Shown piece after piece: positions 17,762 to 25,983 of a stretch of 64,000 bases of DNA. The notes beneath the pieces are model-generated. The model was given only the letters and a program-made list of their open reading frames with translations, made no database searches and was not told the origin of the DNA. The stretch lies in assembly GCA_016716185.1 (NCBI GenBank), contig JADJWV010000001.1, positions 62,001 through 126,000 of the forward strand, given 5' to 3'. The position numbers and the translations under genes were made by a program. Each line of letters opens with the position of its first letter. Position 1 is the stretch's first letter. Source of the DNA: Saprospiraceae bacterium. Its GTDB lineage: Bacteria > Bacteroidota > Bacteroidia > Chitinophagales > Saprospiraceae.

Positions 17762-19117
17762 ATGAATCTTAAGTTCAGTCCCTCATTTATTAGTTTTTTA
17801 TTACTCACTGCTCTTCTTGTGTTCTCGAACTTCAATATTGCCCGTTGGAACGGCTTAAGGGTCATTGATTGGGATGTAGTCGGATTTTATGCATACCTCC
17901 CGGCTACTTTCATCCATCACGATTACAAACTGGGATTTGTTAAAGAACGGCCGGAATATGCAGCCGAAAAAAAATTCTGGCCACATACCGCACCGAACGG
18001 TGGTATGGTCATCAAACCAACCATGGGATTGTCTTTGTTATACCTTCCTTTCTTTTTTCTTGCCCACTTACATAGTCAGATTGCAGATCTTGAGGCGGAT
18101 GGTTTCAGCATCCTGTATCATAAATACATCCACCTGTCTGCGCTTTTCTATCTGATCATCGGATTTTATTTTTTAAGACAACTGCTTTTAAAATGGTTTT
18201 CAGAGTGGGCTGTAGTTTTCAGTCTTGTCAGTATCGCTTTGGGTACGAATTTATTTTATTATAGCACCACCGAAGCCAGTATGTCCCATGCTTATACTTT
18301 TGCACTCTCTTGCCTGTTCCTTTATGCTGTGGTTCGCTGGTACGAAACCTATCAACTCAGATTTGTAATGCAAGCTGGATTTATTTTGGGAATGATGATC
18401 CTGATCAGACCAGTCAATATCCTATTTGGACTTTTCCCATTACTTTATGGCATCCCTGCTTTGAGTGCACTAAAGGAGCGAATCCATTTTTTTTGGATGC
18501 ATAAAAAGCAAATCCTGTTGTTTATTATTTTTGTTTTTTTACCGCTGATCCCTCAATTGCTGTACTGGAAATCCGTTACCGGACAATTTGTTTTTTATTC
18601 CTACTTCGACGAACATTTTTTCTTTTTAAAACCTGAAATTTTCAAAGGACTATTCAGTTTTCGCAACGGATGGCTCATTTATACGCCCATGATGATATTT
18701 TCTATAGTCGGATTGTATTTTGTGAAATCAAAACACAAAGAATTGTTGTTTCCGATAAGATTTTTATTCATTACCTACATTTACATAGTTTTCTCCTGGT
18801 GGTGCTGGTGGTATGTGGGTTTTAGCAACCGTGCCATGATCGATGTATATGCTTTTCTTTCGATCCCTCTGGCTGTTTATTACGAACAGTTGTTAGCTTT
18901 TCGGAAAACGTTAAAATTCATGGCTTTCATTGTCGCTTTTTTCTTTTTATGCCTCAACCTGTTTCAAACCTTACAATACCGCCATGGCTTAGTCCATTTT
19001 GACAGCATGAATTTCAAAGCATATAAATCATCTTTTGGGACTTTGAAATACAACGATGCTTACAAGCAGGCCTTGCAATCGCCCGACTATGATAAGGCAA
19101 AATTAGGGAAAGAATAA
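17762..19117 (+). CDS. Polytopic membrane protein, possible GT-C type glycosyltransferase
   Basis: A 451-residue protein with about ten hydrophobic helices. The loop after the first helix (about 25-110) contains NGLRVIDWDVVGFYAYLPA, reminiscent of the acidic first loop of GT-C glycosyltransferases such as the ArnT/PMT group, where an aspartate is catalytic; here D36 or D38 would be the candidate. Other features are KPTMGLSLLYLPFF and several aromatic membrane segments. Substrate and lipid donor are unknown. The gene starts 65 bases after the VanZ-like gene with no terminator between them, so it may belong to the same transcript. The glycosyltransferase idea is an inference from topology. Confidence 0.65.
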   Translation: MNLKFSPSFISFLLLTALLVFSNFNIARWNGLRVIDWDVVGFYAYLPATFIHHDYKLGFVKERPEYAAEKKFWPHTAPNGGMVIKPTMGLSLLYLPFFFLAHLHSQIADLEADGFSILYHKYIHLSALFYLIIGFYFLRQLLLKWFSEWAVVFSLVSIALGTNLFYYSTTEASMSHAYTFALSCLFLYAVVRWYETYQLRFVMQAGFILGMMILIRPVNILFGLFPLLYGIPALSALKERIHFFWMHKKQILLFIIFVFLPLIPQLLYWKSVTGQFVFYSYFDEHFFFLKPEIFKGLFSFRNGWLIYTPMMIFSIVGLYFVKSKHKELLFPIRFLFITYIYIVFSWWCWWYVGFSNRAMIDVYAFLSIPLAVYYEQLLAFRKTLKFMAFIVAFFFLCLNLFQTLQYRHGLVHFDSMNFKAYKSSFGTLKYNDAYKQALQSPDYDKAKLGKE

Positions 19118-19201
19118 TTGAATGGTGGTTTGGTGAATTTTTTACCCTGAATCATGGAAAGCACTTCAGAGCTATTTGAATAATCTGAGTTTTGATTGCA
19201 T

Positions 19202-20389
19202 TTATTCAATGTAAAGAACCAGTCCTTTTAAATAATTCCCTTCCGGATGAAAAAGATTGACCGGATGATCCGGTGCCTGAGTTAATTTATGTAAAACGCG
19301 AATATTCCGCCCCGATTCAATCCCCGCTGAAACAATGGTATTGTAAAACAAGGCTTCATCTACGACCTGAGAACAAGAAAAAGTAAACAGATATGATCCG
19401 TTCCTGATTTTTTTCAATGCCAGGTGGTTGAGCCTTTTGTATGCCTGGACCGCCTGATGCCTTTTATCGATAGTCTTGGCGAAAGCCGGAGGATCTAAAA
19501 CAATCAGGTCATAAACATCCTGAGGAGTTTGTTTCAGAAAATCATAAACATCGGCACAAATTTCACGGTGGTCTTTGAACTCGGGGAAATTATGCTCCAT
19601 ATTTCGAGTACACACCTCCACTGCCTTTTGACTGATGTCGACTGAATCCACATGAAAAGCGCCGTTGCTTGCAGCATAAACACTGAAACCTCCGGTATAG
19701 CAAAAGGCATTCAGCAGAGATTTGCCGGAAGCATAGCTCCCCAGGAGTTTGCGGTTATCCCTTTGGTCCAGAAAAAAACCAGTCTTTTGACCATGTAAAG
19801 GATCCATTTCAAATTTTAATCCATTCTCCATGGCAATCAGCGGTTGTCCTTCGCCTTTGATGAGCTGATTTTCGATCGTTCTTCCGTAGTTTGGAGGAAG
19901 ACTTTCTTTGCTTTTGTCCACAATATTCAATTCGATCCAACTAAAACAAAACTCACATGCTTCAGAGATCAGTCTGATTTGTCTGTGCATACCGATGCTG
20001 TGACACTGAATCACGACCGTATTCGAATAGACATCTATGACCAATCCGGGAAGCCCGTCGCCTTCTCCATGTATCCAACGAAAACAATCGGTCCCAGGCG
20101 CTGTTAAAAGAATTTTTTGTCTGAGATCCAGAGCGGATTTAAGCTTATTTCTCCAAAAATGTTCGTCGTAAACTTCGGACACAAAGCCAAGAATTTTTAC
20201 CGCTATGCTTCCGTGGTGAAAATGCCCAAATCCCAGTCGGTTTTTTTTGAAATCGAATAATTCCACCAGGTCTCCATCTTCCAGCCCGTCAGTTTTTTCC
20301 TGGATGGCTCCTGAAAATAGCCAGGGATGTCTTCTCAACATGTTTTGTTCTCTCCCCTTTTTAAGAATAATGCTGCCCTTAAAGCTCAT
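19202..20389 (-). CDS. rlmI: Class I rRNA large subunit methyltransferase (RlmI-like, m5C)
   Basis: A 395-residue SAM-dependent methyltransferase. The frame opens further upstream (20452), but the ATG at 20389, MSFKGSIILKKGRE, is the natural start of the PUA domain. The PUA domain (about 1-75) includes RRHPWLFSGAI; an RlmI-type middle domain follows, with MDPLHGQKTGFFLDQRDNR; then the catalytic Rossmann domain with SLLNAFCYTGGFSVYAA, the motif IV sequence DLIVLDPPAFAK and the catalytic cysteine in FTFSCSQVV. The best-known member methylates C1962 of 23S rRNA. The exact target base in this organism is assumed. It is convergent with the membrane protein gene at 17762-19117. Confidence 0.88.
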   Translation of the reverse strand: MSFKGSIILKKGREQNMLRRHPWLFSGAIQEKTDGLEDGDLVELFDFKKNRLGFGHFHHGSIAVKILGFVSEVYDEHFWRNKLKSALDLRQKILLTAPGTDCFRWIHGEGDGLPGLVIDVYSNTVVIQCHSIGMHRQIRLISEACEFCFSWIELNIVDKSKESLPPNYGRTIENQLIKGEGQPLIAMENGLKFEMDPLHGQKTGFFLDQRDNRKLLGSYASGKSLLNAFCYTGGFSVYAASNGAFHVDSVDISQKAVEVCTRNMEHNFPEFKDHREICADVYDFLKQTPQDVYDLIVLDPPAFAKTIDKRHQAVQAYKRLNHLALKKIRNGSYLFTFSCSQVVDEALFYNTIVSAGIESGRNIRVLHKLTQAPDHPVNLFHPEGNYLKGLVLYIE

Positions 20390-21028
20390 TTGTAATTTAT
20401 TCTGGAAGGCAATATACGAAGAAGGGAGAATGGATAGGAAGTGAAGGCTCAAAGCGAGAAGCGTAAAGCGAGGAGCAATGGATTATGAAGTAAATTCAGC
20501 CCCGTAGGGGTGGAATGTCAATAGGGAATGGATAAGAAGCTTAAAGCGATAAGCGATAAGCTGAAAGCGAGGAGTGATTTAATGAACATTAATTTAACCA
20601 AAATCCAGCCCCGTAGGGGTGGAATGTCAATCGGGAATGGATAAGAAGCTTAAAGCGCAAAGCGATAAGCTGAAAGCGAGGAGTGATTTAATGAACATTA
20701 ATTTAACCAAAATCCAGCCCCGTAGGGGTGGAATGTCAATAGAGCAAAGTGAAGAGTGATTATTTTGGAGCTTGCAGCTTAAAGCAGGAAGCCTGAACGC
20801 CAAAATGTCGTCCCGATAAAATGAAATAGGTTTTTAATAAAATGAATAATCACGAACATTTTATCGGGATGTCGAAATGCCGATAATAGATAATAAATAA
20901 AAATCAGATATTTAACTACTTAAGTTGTCTCATGAGGATCAATACACGATTGAACGAGATGTGTACGTACAAACGAAATCGTTCCCTTCTCCACTTTGGT
21001 GGAAAAGGCCTGGGGATGAGGGCAAGGA
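20390..21028. repeat. Intergenic repeat cluster between rlmI and a small gene
   Basis: Palindrome cores (CAGCCCCGTAGGGGTGG) begin near 20496, 20604 and 20713, a 108-109-base tandem made of AGCTTAAAGCG blocks and the AACATTAATTTAACCAAAAT linker. At 20811-20870 is the second copy of the CCCGATAAAATG hairpin, inverted relative to the one at 14662. The minus-strand open frame at 20920-21144 overlaps the better-supported 21029-21280 gene and is not believed. Confidence 0.82.
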
Positions 21029-21280
21029 CTAACGAGCCGGCCCCGTTTTGCTGTAAGCCATGATTTTTTTAAGGCTGTCCGGATGTGCTGAAAAAAGCAC
21101 ATCAGGCAAGGCATTTTTTGCAGCCAAGAGTTGTTTAAGTTCAATCTGCATTTCAGGCTCTGCCAGAAGACATTCCTCTAAAATCAACTTTTCTGTGGAA
21201 TCGCTTTCCCGGTAAACGTAACGAATAAATTGTAAACTTGTAAATGTATCTACCATAGGCATAAATAGTTCTTTATTCAA
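21029..21280 (-). CDS. Small acidic helical protein, unknown function
   Basis: An 83-residue protein beginning MNKELFMPMVDTFTSLQFIRYVYRE. It is helical and acidic in the centre (EKLILEECLLAEPEMQIELKQLL) and ends in PDSLKKIMAYSKTGPAR. The outline, a short helix with YVYRE followed by an EE-rich helix, a leucine-rich helix and a final 'HPDSLKKIM.YS' motif, resembles a group of small Bacteroidota proteins with an anti-sigma-factor-like N-terminal fold. I recall that pattern but cannot confirm it. It lies 33 bases downstream of the DUF2147 gene on the same strand, so it is probably co-transcribed. Confidence 0.65.
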   Translation of the reverse strand: MNKELFMPMVDTFTSLQFIRYVYRESDSTEKLILEECLLAEPEMQIELKQLLAAKNALPDVLFSAHPDSLKKIMAYSKTGPAR

Positions 21281-21313
21281 ATAACTGACATATGCCTGTT
21301 TATATTGTCCTGC

Positions 21314-21748
21314 CTATTTGTTTTTTGACTTTCGCCAGATCTGGGTCTTGCCAAAGGTTTTTAGCTTGAAATATCCCCGCACTTTTAAGGTTTCTGACGA
21401 ACCCGGGCTTATTGCACAATCGTATATTTTACCACTGGAGGGGTCTAAAATCTTACCATGAACTAAACTTCCATGGTCTTCTTCCAGATCCCAGATGATA
21501 TCCATGCCTAAAAGTGCCTGATTTTTCAAAGGAGGGCTGCACAATTCACAAATTTTGACTGGGGCATATTCAGGTAGTTTGACCACCCTGGCATTCATTT
21601 TATCATTCTTAACATATAATTCGGCTGTAAAGCTCCACTGCGATGTGCGGTCATCAAAAGCATCCCAATAACCTGTATAACTGTCCCATTTTACGGGCTT
21701 TTCTGTGAATTGTAGCGCGGCTAATATGCAAATCAGACCTAAGGACAT
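21314..21748 (-). CDS. DUF2147 family secreted protein
   Basis: A 144-residue protein of the DUF2147 type. The characteristic elements are GYWDAFDD near the start, ICELCSPPLKN with the conserved CxxC, LLGMDIIWDLEED, GKILDPSSGKIYDCAI, and LKVRGYFKLKTFGKTQIWRK at the end. These proteins are usually periplasmic. The N-terminal hydrophobic stretch SLGLICILAALQF is short but could serve as a signal peptide. The role of the family is unknown. The promoter region on the minus strand is AT-rich and includes the inverted repeat described at 21896. Confidence 0.83.
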   Translation of the reverse strand: MSLGLICILAALQFTEKPVKWDSYTGYWDAFDDRTSQWSFTAELYVKNDKMNARVVKLPEYAPVKICELCSPPLKNQALLGMDIIWDLEEDHGSLVHGKILDPSSGKIYDCAISPGSSETLKVRGYFKLKTFGKTQIWRKSKNK

Positions 21749-21895
21749 TTTATGAAAATAAATAAAAAAATGAAAAATTTTTTCGGTTTTCGCAAAAAGT
21801 TGGCATAGTATTAGAATAATACCATATGTGAATGCAAAACAACAAAAAGTTTAAGATATAAAAGATGTAGTTTTCTTTATTTGAGACCTTTAGAC

Positions 21896-21930
21896 ACCTG
21901 TAAATACGCCGGTATTTACAGGTTTTTTTG
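21896..21930 (+). terminator. Strong intrinsic terminator with no gene in front of it
   Basis: The sequence CCTGTAAATAC, four loop bases, GTATTTACAGG is a perfect 11-bp stem followed by TTTTTTTG on the plus strand. Both neighbouring upstream genes are on the minus strand, and the only plus-strand frame before it is a nine-codon ATG frame near 21833. It therefore suggests a small plus-strand RNA, or a terminator left by a lost gene. Confidence 0.7.
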
Positions 21931-22305
21931 CATACAGAATATAAAATGGAAAAATGAATGTTAAGGAGTTAATCAAAGACTTTTTGACTTTGTACCACTT
22001 CACACTTTTTTTGAAGAAGTCCGAAGGCGTAAGGACTAAGTCTAATGGAAGTAAATTTAAAGTCCTTTCTTTCTCTTGTAAAATTTGGATTCAACCGTGT
22101 TGTGGTTGGATATTTTTCACCGACGATGGGCTATGATCCAATTTTTAGAAACAATAATTGGATCTTAAACCGATTTGCGGTTTGCGGATTGGGTTTACTT
22201 CATTGAGTAAATACGGAGAGCTCTCGCGGCTATAAGTTTGTCCCTATTTTATTTTGCTTCTTGCACTCTGATTTAAAGCTTTTGGCTTTTCGCTCACTCA
22301 ACTCC
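21931..22305. other. Gap with five consecutive short inverted repeats
   Basis: Inverted repeats in sequence order: 22089-22111 (8 bp, one wobble), 22135-22164 (9 bp, GATCCAATT/AATTGGATC), 22167-22183 (6 bp, AAACCG/CGGTTT), 22194-22211 (6 bp, TTTACT/AGTAAA) and 22216-22225 (GAGAGCTCTC). A 60-codon plus-strand frame at 21954-22136 has no recognisable features and is not called as a gene. No known RNA family is recognised. Confidence 0.6.
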
Positions 22306-23712
22306 TTACTTCCCCATTCTTTTCCATTCCTGTTCGATGATAAAGGGTACTTGTTCGACTTTGAGGTTTTTACCGATGATTTTTCGTTCTTTATTCAATA
22401 CGTATAGCTCGGGAGTGATATCTACATAATATTTTGCATAAATGCTACGATTGGTTGGGTCGTGTACATTGATCCAATCCTGTATGTTGTTTTTGTGAAC
22501 GAATGCCCTCCATTCCTCATCTGAGGTATTGAGCACGATTGCAAATACTTCAACCCCCTTTTGTTTCCACTTCTTGTAAAACTCACGAAGTAAAGGAGTT
22601 TCCTTTTGACAATGGTCGCAATCGGGGTCGTACATAAAAACAATCACGAAATCTTCTTTTAATTCATAAATGGATCGCGTGTTGCCATAAAAGTCAGTAG
22701 AGATGACGTCGGGTCCTTTTCTATTCAGCAGACTGGCTTTCATTTCAAAAACCTTCTTTTTAAAATCAGCAAGATCCTTATCTGAAGCCCAGAAAGCCTT
22801 TTCTTTTGTATCAAAATAATTTTCGAGTATGTGAACGAAGACCGCCTCTCCATCCATGACTTTGGTTTGAGTAGGCTGAAATTTCAATGCAATCCAGTTG
22901 CTTACAAACTTGAACATCTCTTTGTTGACCATGGATTTCTTAATGACATAATCAGCTTGCCTGATGATTGAATCGGGTTGTTGAGGGGTTAGTTCCAATA
23001 TCAATCTTTTCAATTTGTTGGCTATTACCGGAGTGCGCAACAATCGTTCGTCGCTAAAATCCACCTGATCCCAGAATGATTTGCGAAATAATTCCAGCTG
23101 CTGTTCGCGATCCACCTCGCCATTGGGCAATCGGACATCAACCAGGTCCGGGTTTTGCCCTGCTGTTTTGAATTTCGTATACAGGGCATTAGGATATTTT
23201 TTTCGGAAATCAGAAAGTTGGTTTTTTCTTTCTTTTTGCATGACATCCAGCAAACTGTCAATTTTCTGAATCGTTTCGGGGGGAGTTCCTGCAGCATTTC
23301 TCAATTCCTGAAGAGGTTTTGCATCTTCATCGTGACGGGTTTGCATTCTGAAGTTTTCGTACAGCATAAAGTTGTCGATCGAATTCGTAACCTCCATGGT
23401 ACCAACGATGTCATTTTTATTGGCTTTCATGGAAAAAAATACCTCATCGCCGATCATAAAATGAAAATTGCTGTAATCCGGCAGAATCGCATAAAAGTAT
23501 CCGCTCGGAATTTTAGTTTTACTTCTCAGTTCAAATTTGCCGGAAGCATCTGCCAGGGTAGAATCAATGATATAATTCTGGTCGGCAAAGACGGCGATAA
23601 ACTTGACTTTACCTTCCTGAATGCCCTCTATCTGGAATTTGATGTGGCAACTATCGGACTGCGCAAAAAGGCCATTAACCAGAAATAAACTTAAAATTGC
23701 AATGTAACGCAT
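22306..23712 (-). CDS. Periplasmic TlpA-like thioredoxin protein with DUF4369/DUF5106-type N-terminus
   Basis: The ATG at 23712 (MRYIAILSLFLVNGLFAQ) gives a clean signal peptide; the frame opens 15 codons earlier but those residues do not fit. The 468-residue product has an N-terminal beta-rich domain (about 20-110, DSTLADASGKFEL), a helical middle region, and a C-terminal thioredoxin fold with the redox motif DPDCDHCQKE (Cys365, Cys368) and the cis-proline region VDITPELYVLN. Proteins of this architecture are secreted thiol-disulfide oxidoreductases of Bacteroidota. The redox partner is not known. It is divergently transcribed from the hydrolase at 23974. Confidence 0.9.
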   Translation of the reverse strand: MRYIAILSLFLVNGLFAQSDSCHIKFQIEGIQEGKVKFIAVFADQNYIIDSTLADASGKFELRSKTKIPSGYFYAILPDYSNFHFMIGDEVFFSMKANKNDIVGTMEVTNSIDNFMLYENFRMQTRHDEDAKPLQELRNAAGTPPETIQKIDSLLDVMQKERKNQLSDFRKKYPNALYTKFKTAGQNPDLVDVRLPNGEVDREQQLELFRKSFWDQVDFSDERLLRTPVIANKLKRLILELTPQQPDSIIRQADYVIKKSMVNKEMFKFVSNWIALKFQPTQTKVMDGEAVFVHILENYFDTKEKAFWASDKDLADFKKKVFEMKASLLNRKGPDVISTDFYGNTRSIYELKEDFVIVFMYDPDCDHCQKETPLLREFYKKWKQKGVEVFAIVLNTSDEEWRAFVHKNNIQDWINVHDPTNRSIYAKYYVDITPELYVLNKERKIIGKNLKVEQVPFIIEQEWKRMGK

Positions 23713-23973
23713 GATTTCCTGATGAATTATCCGACAAAATAAATAAAGCCCCGGCACATTCGCATAACGATTCCAAAAGCTTTCAAAAACTTAAGTTTTT
23801 ATTAAGAAAATTCATTTGTTTTTAAACAATCTTCCCCAGAGCCGTACATTTTATCTGGAAAATCCTGTTTGTTTTTAAAGTTATCCTCTACTCCTCTGCA
23901 CCATCGGAAAAATAGTGTTGAAGTTTCTCATAAATCAGCTCGACAATTCGACCTTATTTTATACCTTGCCAAC

Positions 23974-24792
23974 ATGACATGGACCTGGAAAAATATGATC
24001 CTGTTTTCAAGTGTTATCTGCATTTTGTACCTGGTTGGGGTCCTTTCTGTTTACATATTCATCAATCCGATTCTATTCAAAACTGAACGAACAAGTCAAT
24101 ACGACACTCCTGTTTCGCAAAGAATTGAGCAAATGCAGATATCTCTGCCTGGCAATCAGGAATTGTCTGCCATGCTTTATCATACAAGGTATAAAGAAAA
24201 GGGCATTGTCTTATTCCTCCATGGGGTTCGGGGCAATCTCGACCGGTTTCAGCAACAAAGCCAGCTTTTTCTCTCCATGGGATATAAAGTGTTGCTCCCG
24301 GACTACAGAGGGTTCGGAAAAAGCAGCGGCCAGCTTACGGAAACAAGTCTTACTGAAGATGTCACATCCTGCATGGATTGGCTGTTGAAACGATACAGGG
24401 AAGACAGCATCATCGTATATGCCATGGATTTTTTAGTTCCTGTAGCCTGTTATGTAAACACCATGCTCCCAGCCCGACTGCTGATCCTTGAAAATCCTGT
24501 TTATTCCTTGCGCAGCTGGATCAAAAAACGATATCCTGCTTTCTTTCTGCCATATGAATTGAAATATGATTTTAATACCGATGAATTTCTCCACGATTGC
24601 CTGAGTCCGGTTTACATTCTAAGACCTTTACAAAAAACAGCTTGCACTGCGGCTGAAGCCCAAAAGCTAAAAATGCTACTGAAAGATCCGGAAACCTTTA
24701 TCCAATTAGATGACAGGCCTAATGAAAATTTATACGATCTCGAAAACTTTCAAAACCAACTGGAACGGATTCTGAATTTTGAAACACAATGA
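23974..24792 (+). CDS. Membrane-anchored alpha/beta-hydrolase fold protein lacking the catalytic triad
   Basis: The start at 23974 (MTWTWKNMILFSS) leads into one membrane helix (about 10-30), then an alpha/beta-hydrolase fold of about 240 residues: oxyanion region VLFLHGVRGNLDRFQ, LLPDYRGFGKSSG, then strand and nucleophile-elbow position. The usual GxSxG is replaced by YAMDFL with Asp152 where the serine should be. The later segments that normally carry the acid (D in HGTDD) and histidine (GGGHN) read YILRPLQKTACTAAEA and LDDRPNENLYD. All three triad residues therefore appear lost, so this is probably a non-enzymatic, membrane-tethered fold. It overlaps trmB by four bases (ATGA). Confidence 0.8.
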   Translation: MTWTWKNMILFSSVICILYLVGVLSVYIFINPILFKTERTSQYDTPVSQRIEQMQISLPGNQELSAMLYHTRYKEKGIVLFLHGVRGNLDRFQQQSQLFLSMGYKVLLPDYRGFGKSSGQLTETSLTEDVTSCMDWLLKRYREDSIIVYAMDFLVPVACYVNTMLPARLLILENPVYSLRSWIKKRYPAFFLPYELKYDFNTDEFLHDCLSPVYILRPLQKTACTAAEAQKLKMLLKDPETFIQLDDRPNENLYDLENFQNQLERILNFETQ

Positions 24793-25496
24793 GTAAAAGA
24801 AGCAAACTCGAAAAATTCGCAGAAAATCTAAGCCTTTCCAACGTATTTGAGAATTTCAGCTTTGAGGAACCCTATCTGTTTTCAAACGCAGAAACCAAAG
24901 TTGATTTTAAATCATCGTGGAAGGAAAAATATTTTAACAACACGAATCCACTGGTTTTGGAATTGGCATGCGGAAGAGGCGAATATTGCGTATCGCTTGC
25001 CAAATCATTTCCATTAAAAAATTTCATCGGTGTGGATATTAAGGGTGCCCGGATCTGGAAAGGAGCTAAAGCTGCTTTGACTGAAGACTTAAACAATGTT
25101 GCATTTGTAAGGACACGCATTGAGCTGCTTCCACATTTTTTTGGGATCTCTGAAGTCGATGAAATCTGGATCACTTTCCCCGATCCTTTCCTCCAAAAAA
25201 GCAAGTCCGAAAAAAGACTGACTTCCACAAGTTTTTTGAATTTATACAAAGATGTACTTAAACCCGGTGCATTGTTGCATTTGAAAACGGATGACCCGGT
25301 TCTATACGAATTCAGTTTAGAAACGATTGAAAAGCATCCGCTTTATGAACTCCTCACGTGGAACGCATCCATTTATGAATCGGCATTAGACCTTCCGGAA
25401 TTGGATATCAAAACTTACTACGAGCGTATGCATTTGGAAATAGGAAAAAAAATAAAGTATGTGGGGTTTAGGTATTCAGGGGAGACAAAGCTTTAA
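24789..25496 (+). CDS. trmB: tRNA (guanine-N7)-methyltransferase
   Basis: A 235-residue SAM-dependent methyltransferase that forms m7G46 in the variable loop of tRNAs. Signatures are LELACGRGEYCVSLAKSFP (SAM-binding motif), NFIGVDIKGARIWKGA, ITFPDPFLQKSKSEKRLT, the strongly conserved FPDP segment, and LKTDDPVLYEFS. The start overlaps the stop of the hydrolase-fold gene (ATGA), so they are co-translated. The C-terminus YYERMHLEIGKKIKYVGFRY is typical of the Bacteroidota form. Confidence 0.93.
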   Translation: MSKRSKLEKFAENLSLSNVFENFSFEEPYLFSNAETKVDFKSSWKEKYFNNTNPLVLELACGRGEYCVSLAKSFPLKNFIGVDIKGARIWKGAKAALTEDLNNVAFVRTRIELLPHFFGISEVDEIWITFPDPFLQKSKSEKRLTSTSFLNLYKDVLKPGALLHLKTDDPVLYEFSLETIEKHPLYELLTWNASIYESALDLPELDIKTYYERMHLEIGKKIKYVGFRYSGETKL

Positions 25497-25983
25497 GCGA
25501 GAAGCTCAAAGCTAAAAGTGGAAAGTGCAATCCCGGCTGATGAAATTGAAATAAAAATTGAACAACTTGATGTCGGGAGCAAGGAGCAAAGAGCAAAGGA
25601 TGACATCATAAACCCAGCCCCGTAGGGGTGACATATTCATTGGGAATGGAGTCCCTACATGAAATAGCTAAAAATGGAAATACATCACCTTGATGTCGGG
25701 AGGAGCAAAGTTTCTGAAGCAATAAGGAAAGATTCTATTGATTGCTTATTGGTAAAATAAAGTTCCGCGTAAATCTGCGTCATCCCCGCCTGACCGAACA
25801 TGTTTTCCATTATTTTAAAACAAAATATCAGTCGGACAGGTGCGGGAAATTTCAGAACTCTTATTTCAATACTAACATTTGTTAGTTTAAAACTAATATG
25901 AGAAAAATATCAATGATTTCAATGACATTTTCTAGGCTTTGAGTTTACAGCTTTGAGCTTTTGGGCTGTATGCGTCATTTACC
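25497..25983. repeat. Intergenic repeat cluster after trmB
   Basis: Contains one GCCCCGTAGGGG palindrome near 25614, two copies of the CCCGACAT-type hairpin (about 25530-25579, ending GATGTCGGGA, and 25650-25701), and AGCTCAAAGC blocks. At about 25872-25890 there is a separate 7-bp inverted repeat ACTAACA/TGTTAGT. No gene. Confidence 0.75.

Noticed and set aside
20920..21144. 74-codon minus-strand open frame
   Set aside because: Overlaps the better-supported small gene at 21029-21280 in a different frame and has no recognisable features.
21800..21830. Sigma-54 promoter for the candidate small RNA (TTGGCAT near 21809)
   Set aside because: The -24 part is fair, but the required GC at -12 is absent (TAGAA instead of TTGCA).
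21954..22136. 60-codon plus-strand open frame
   Set aside because: No signal, helix pattern or family; it lies between the orphan terminator and inverted repeats and is more likely non-coding.
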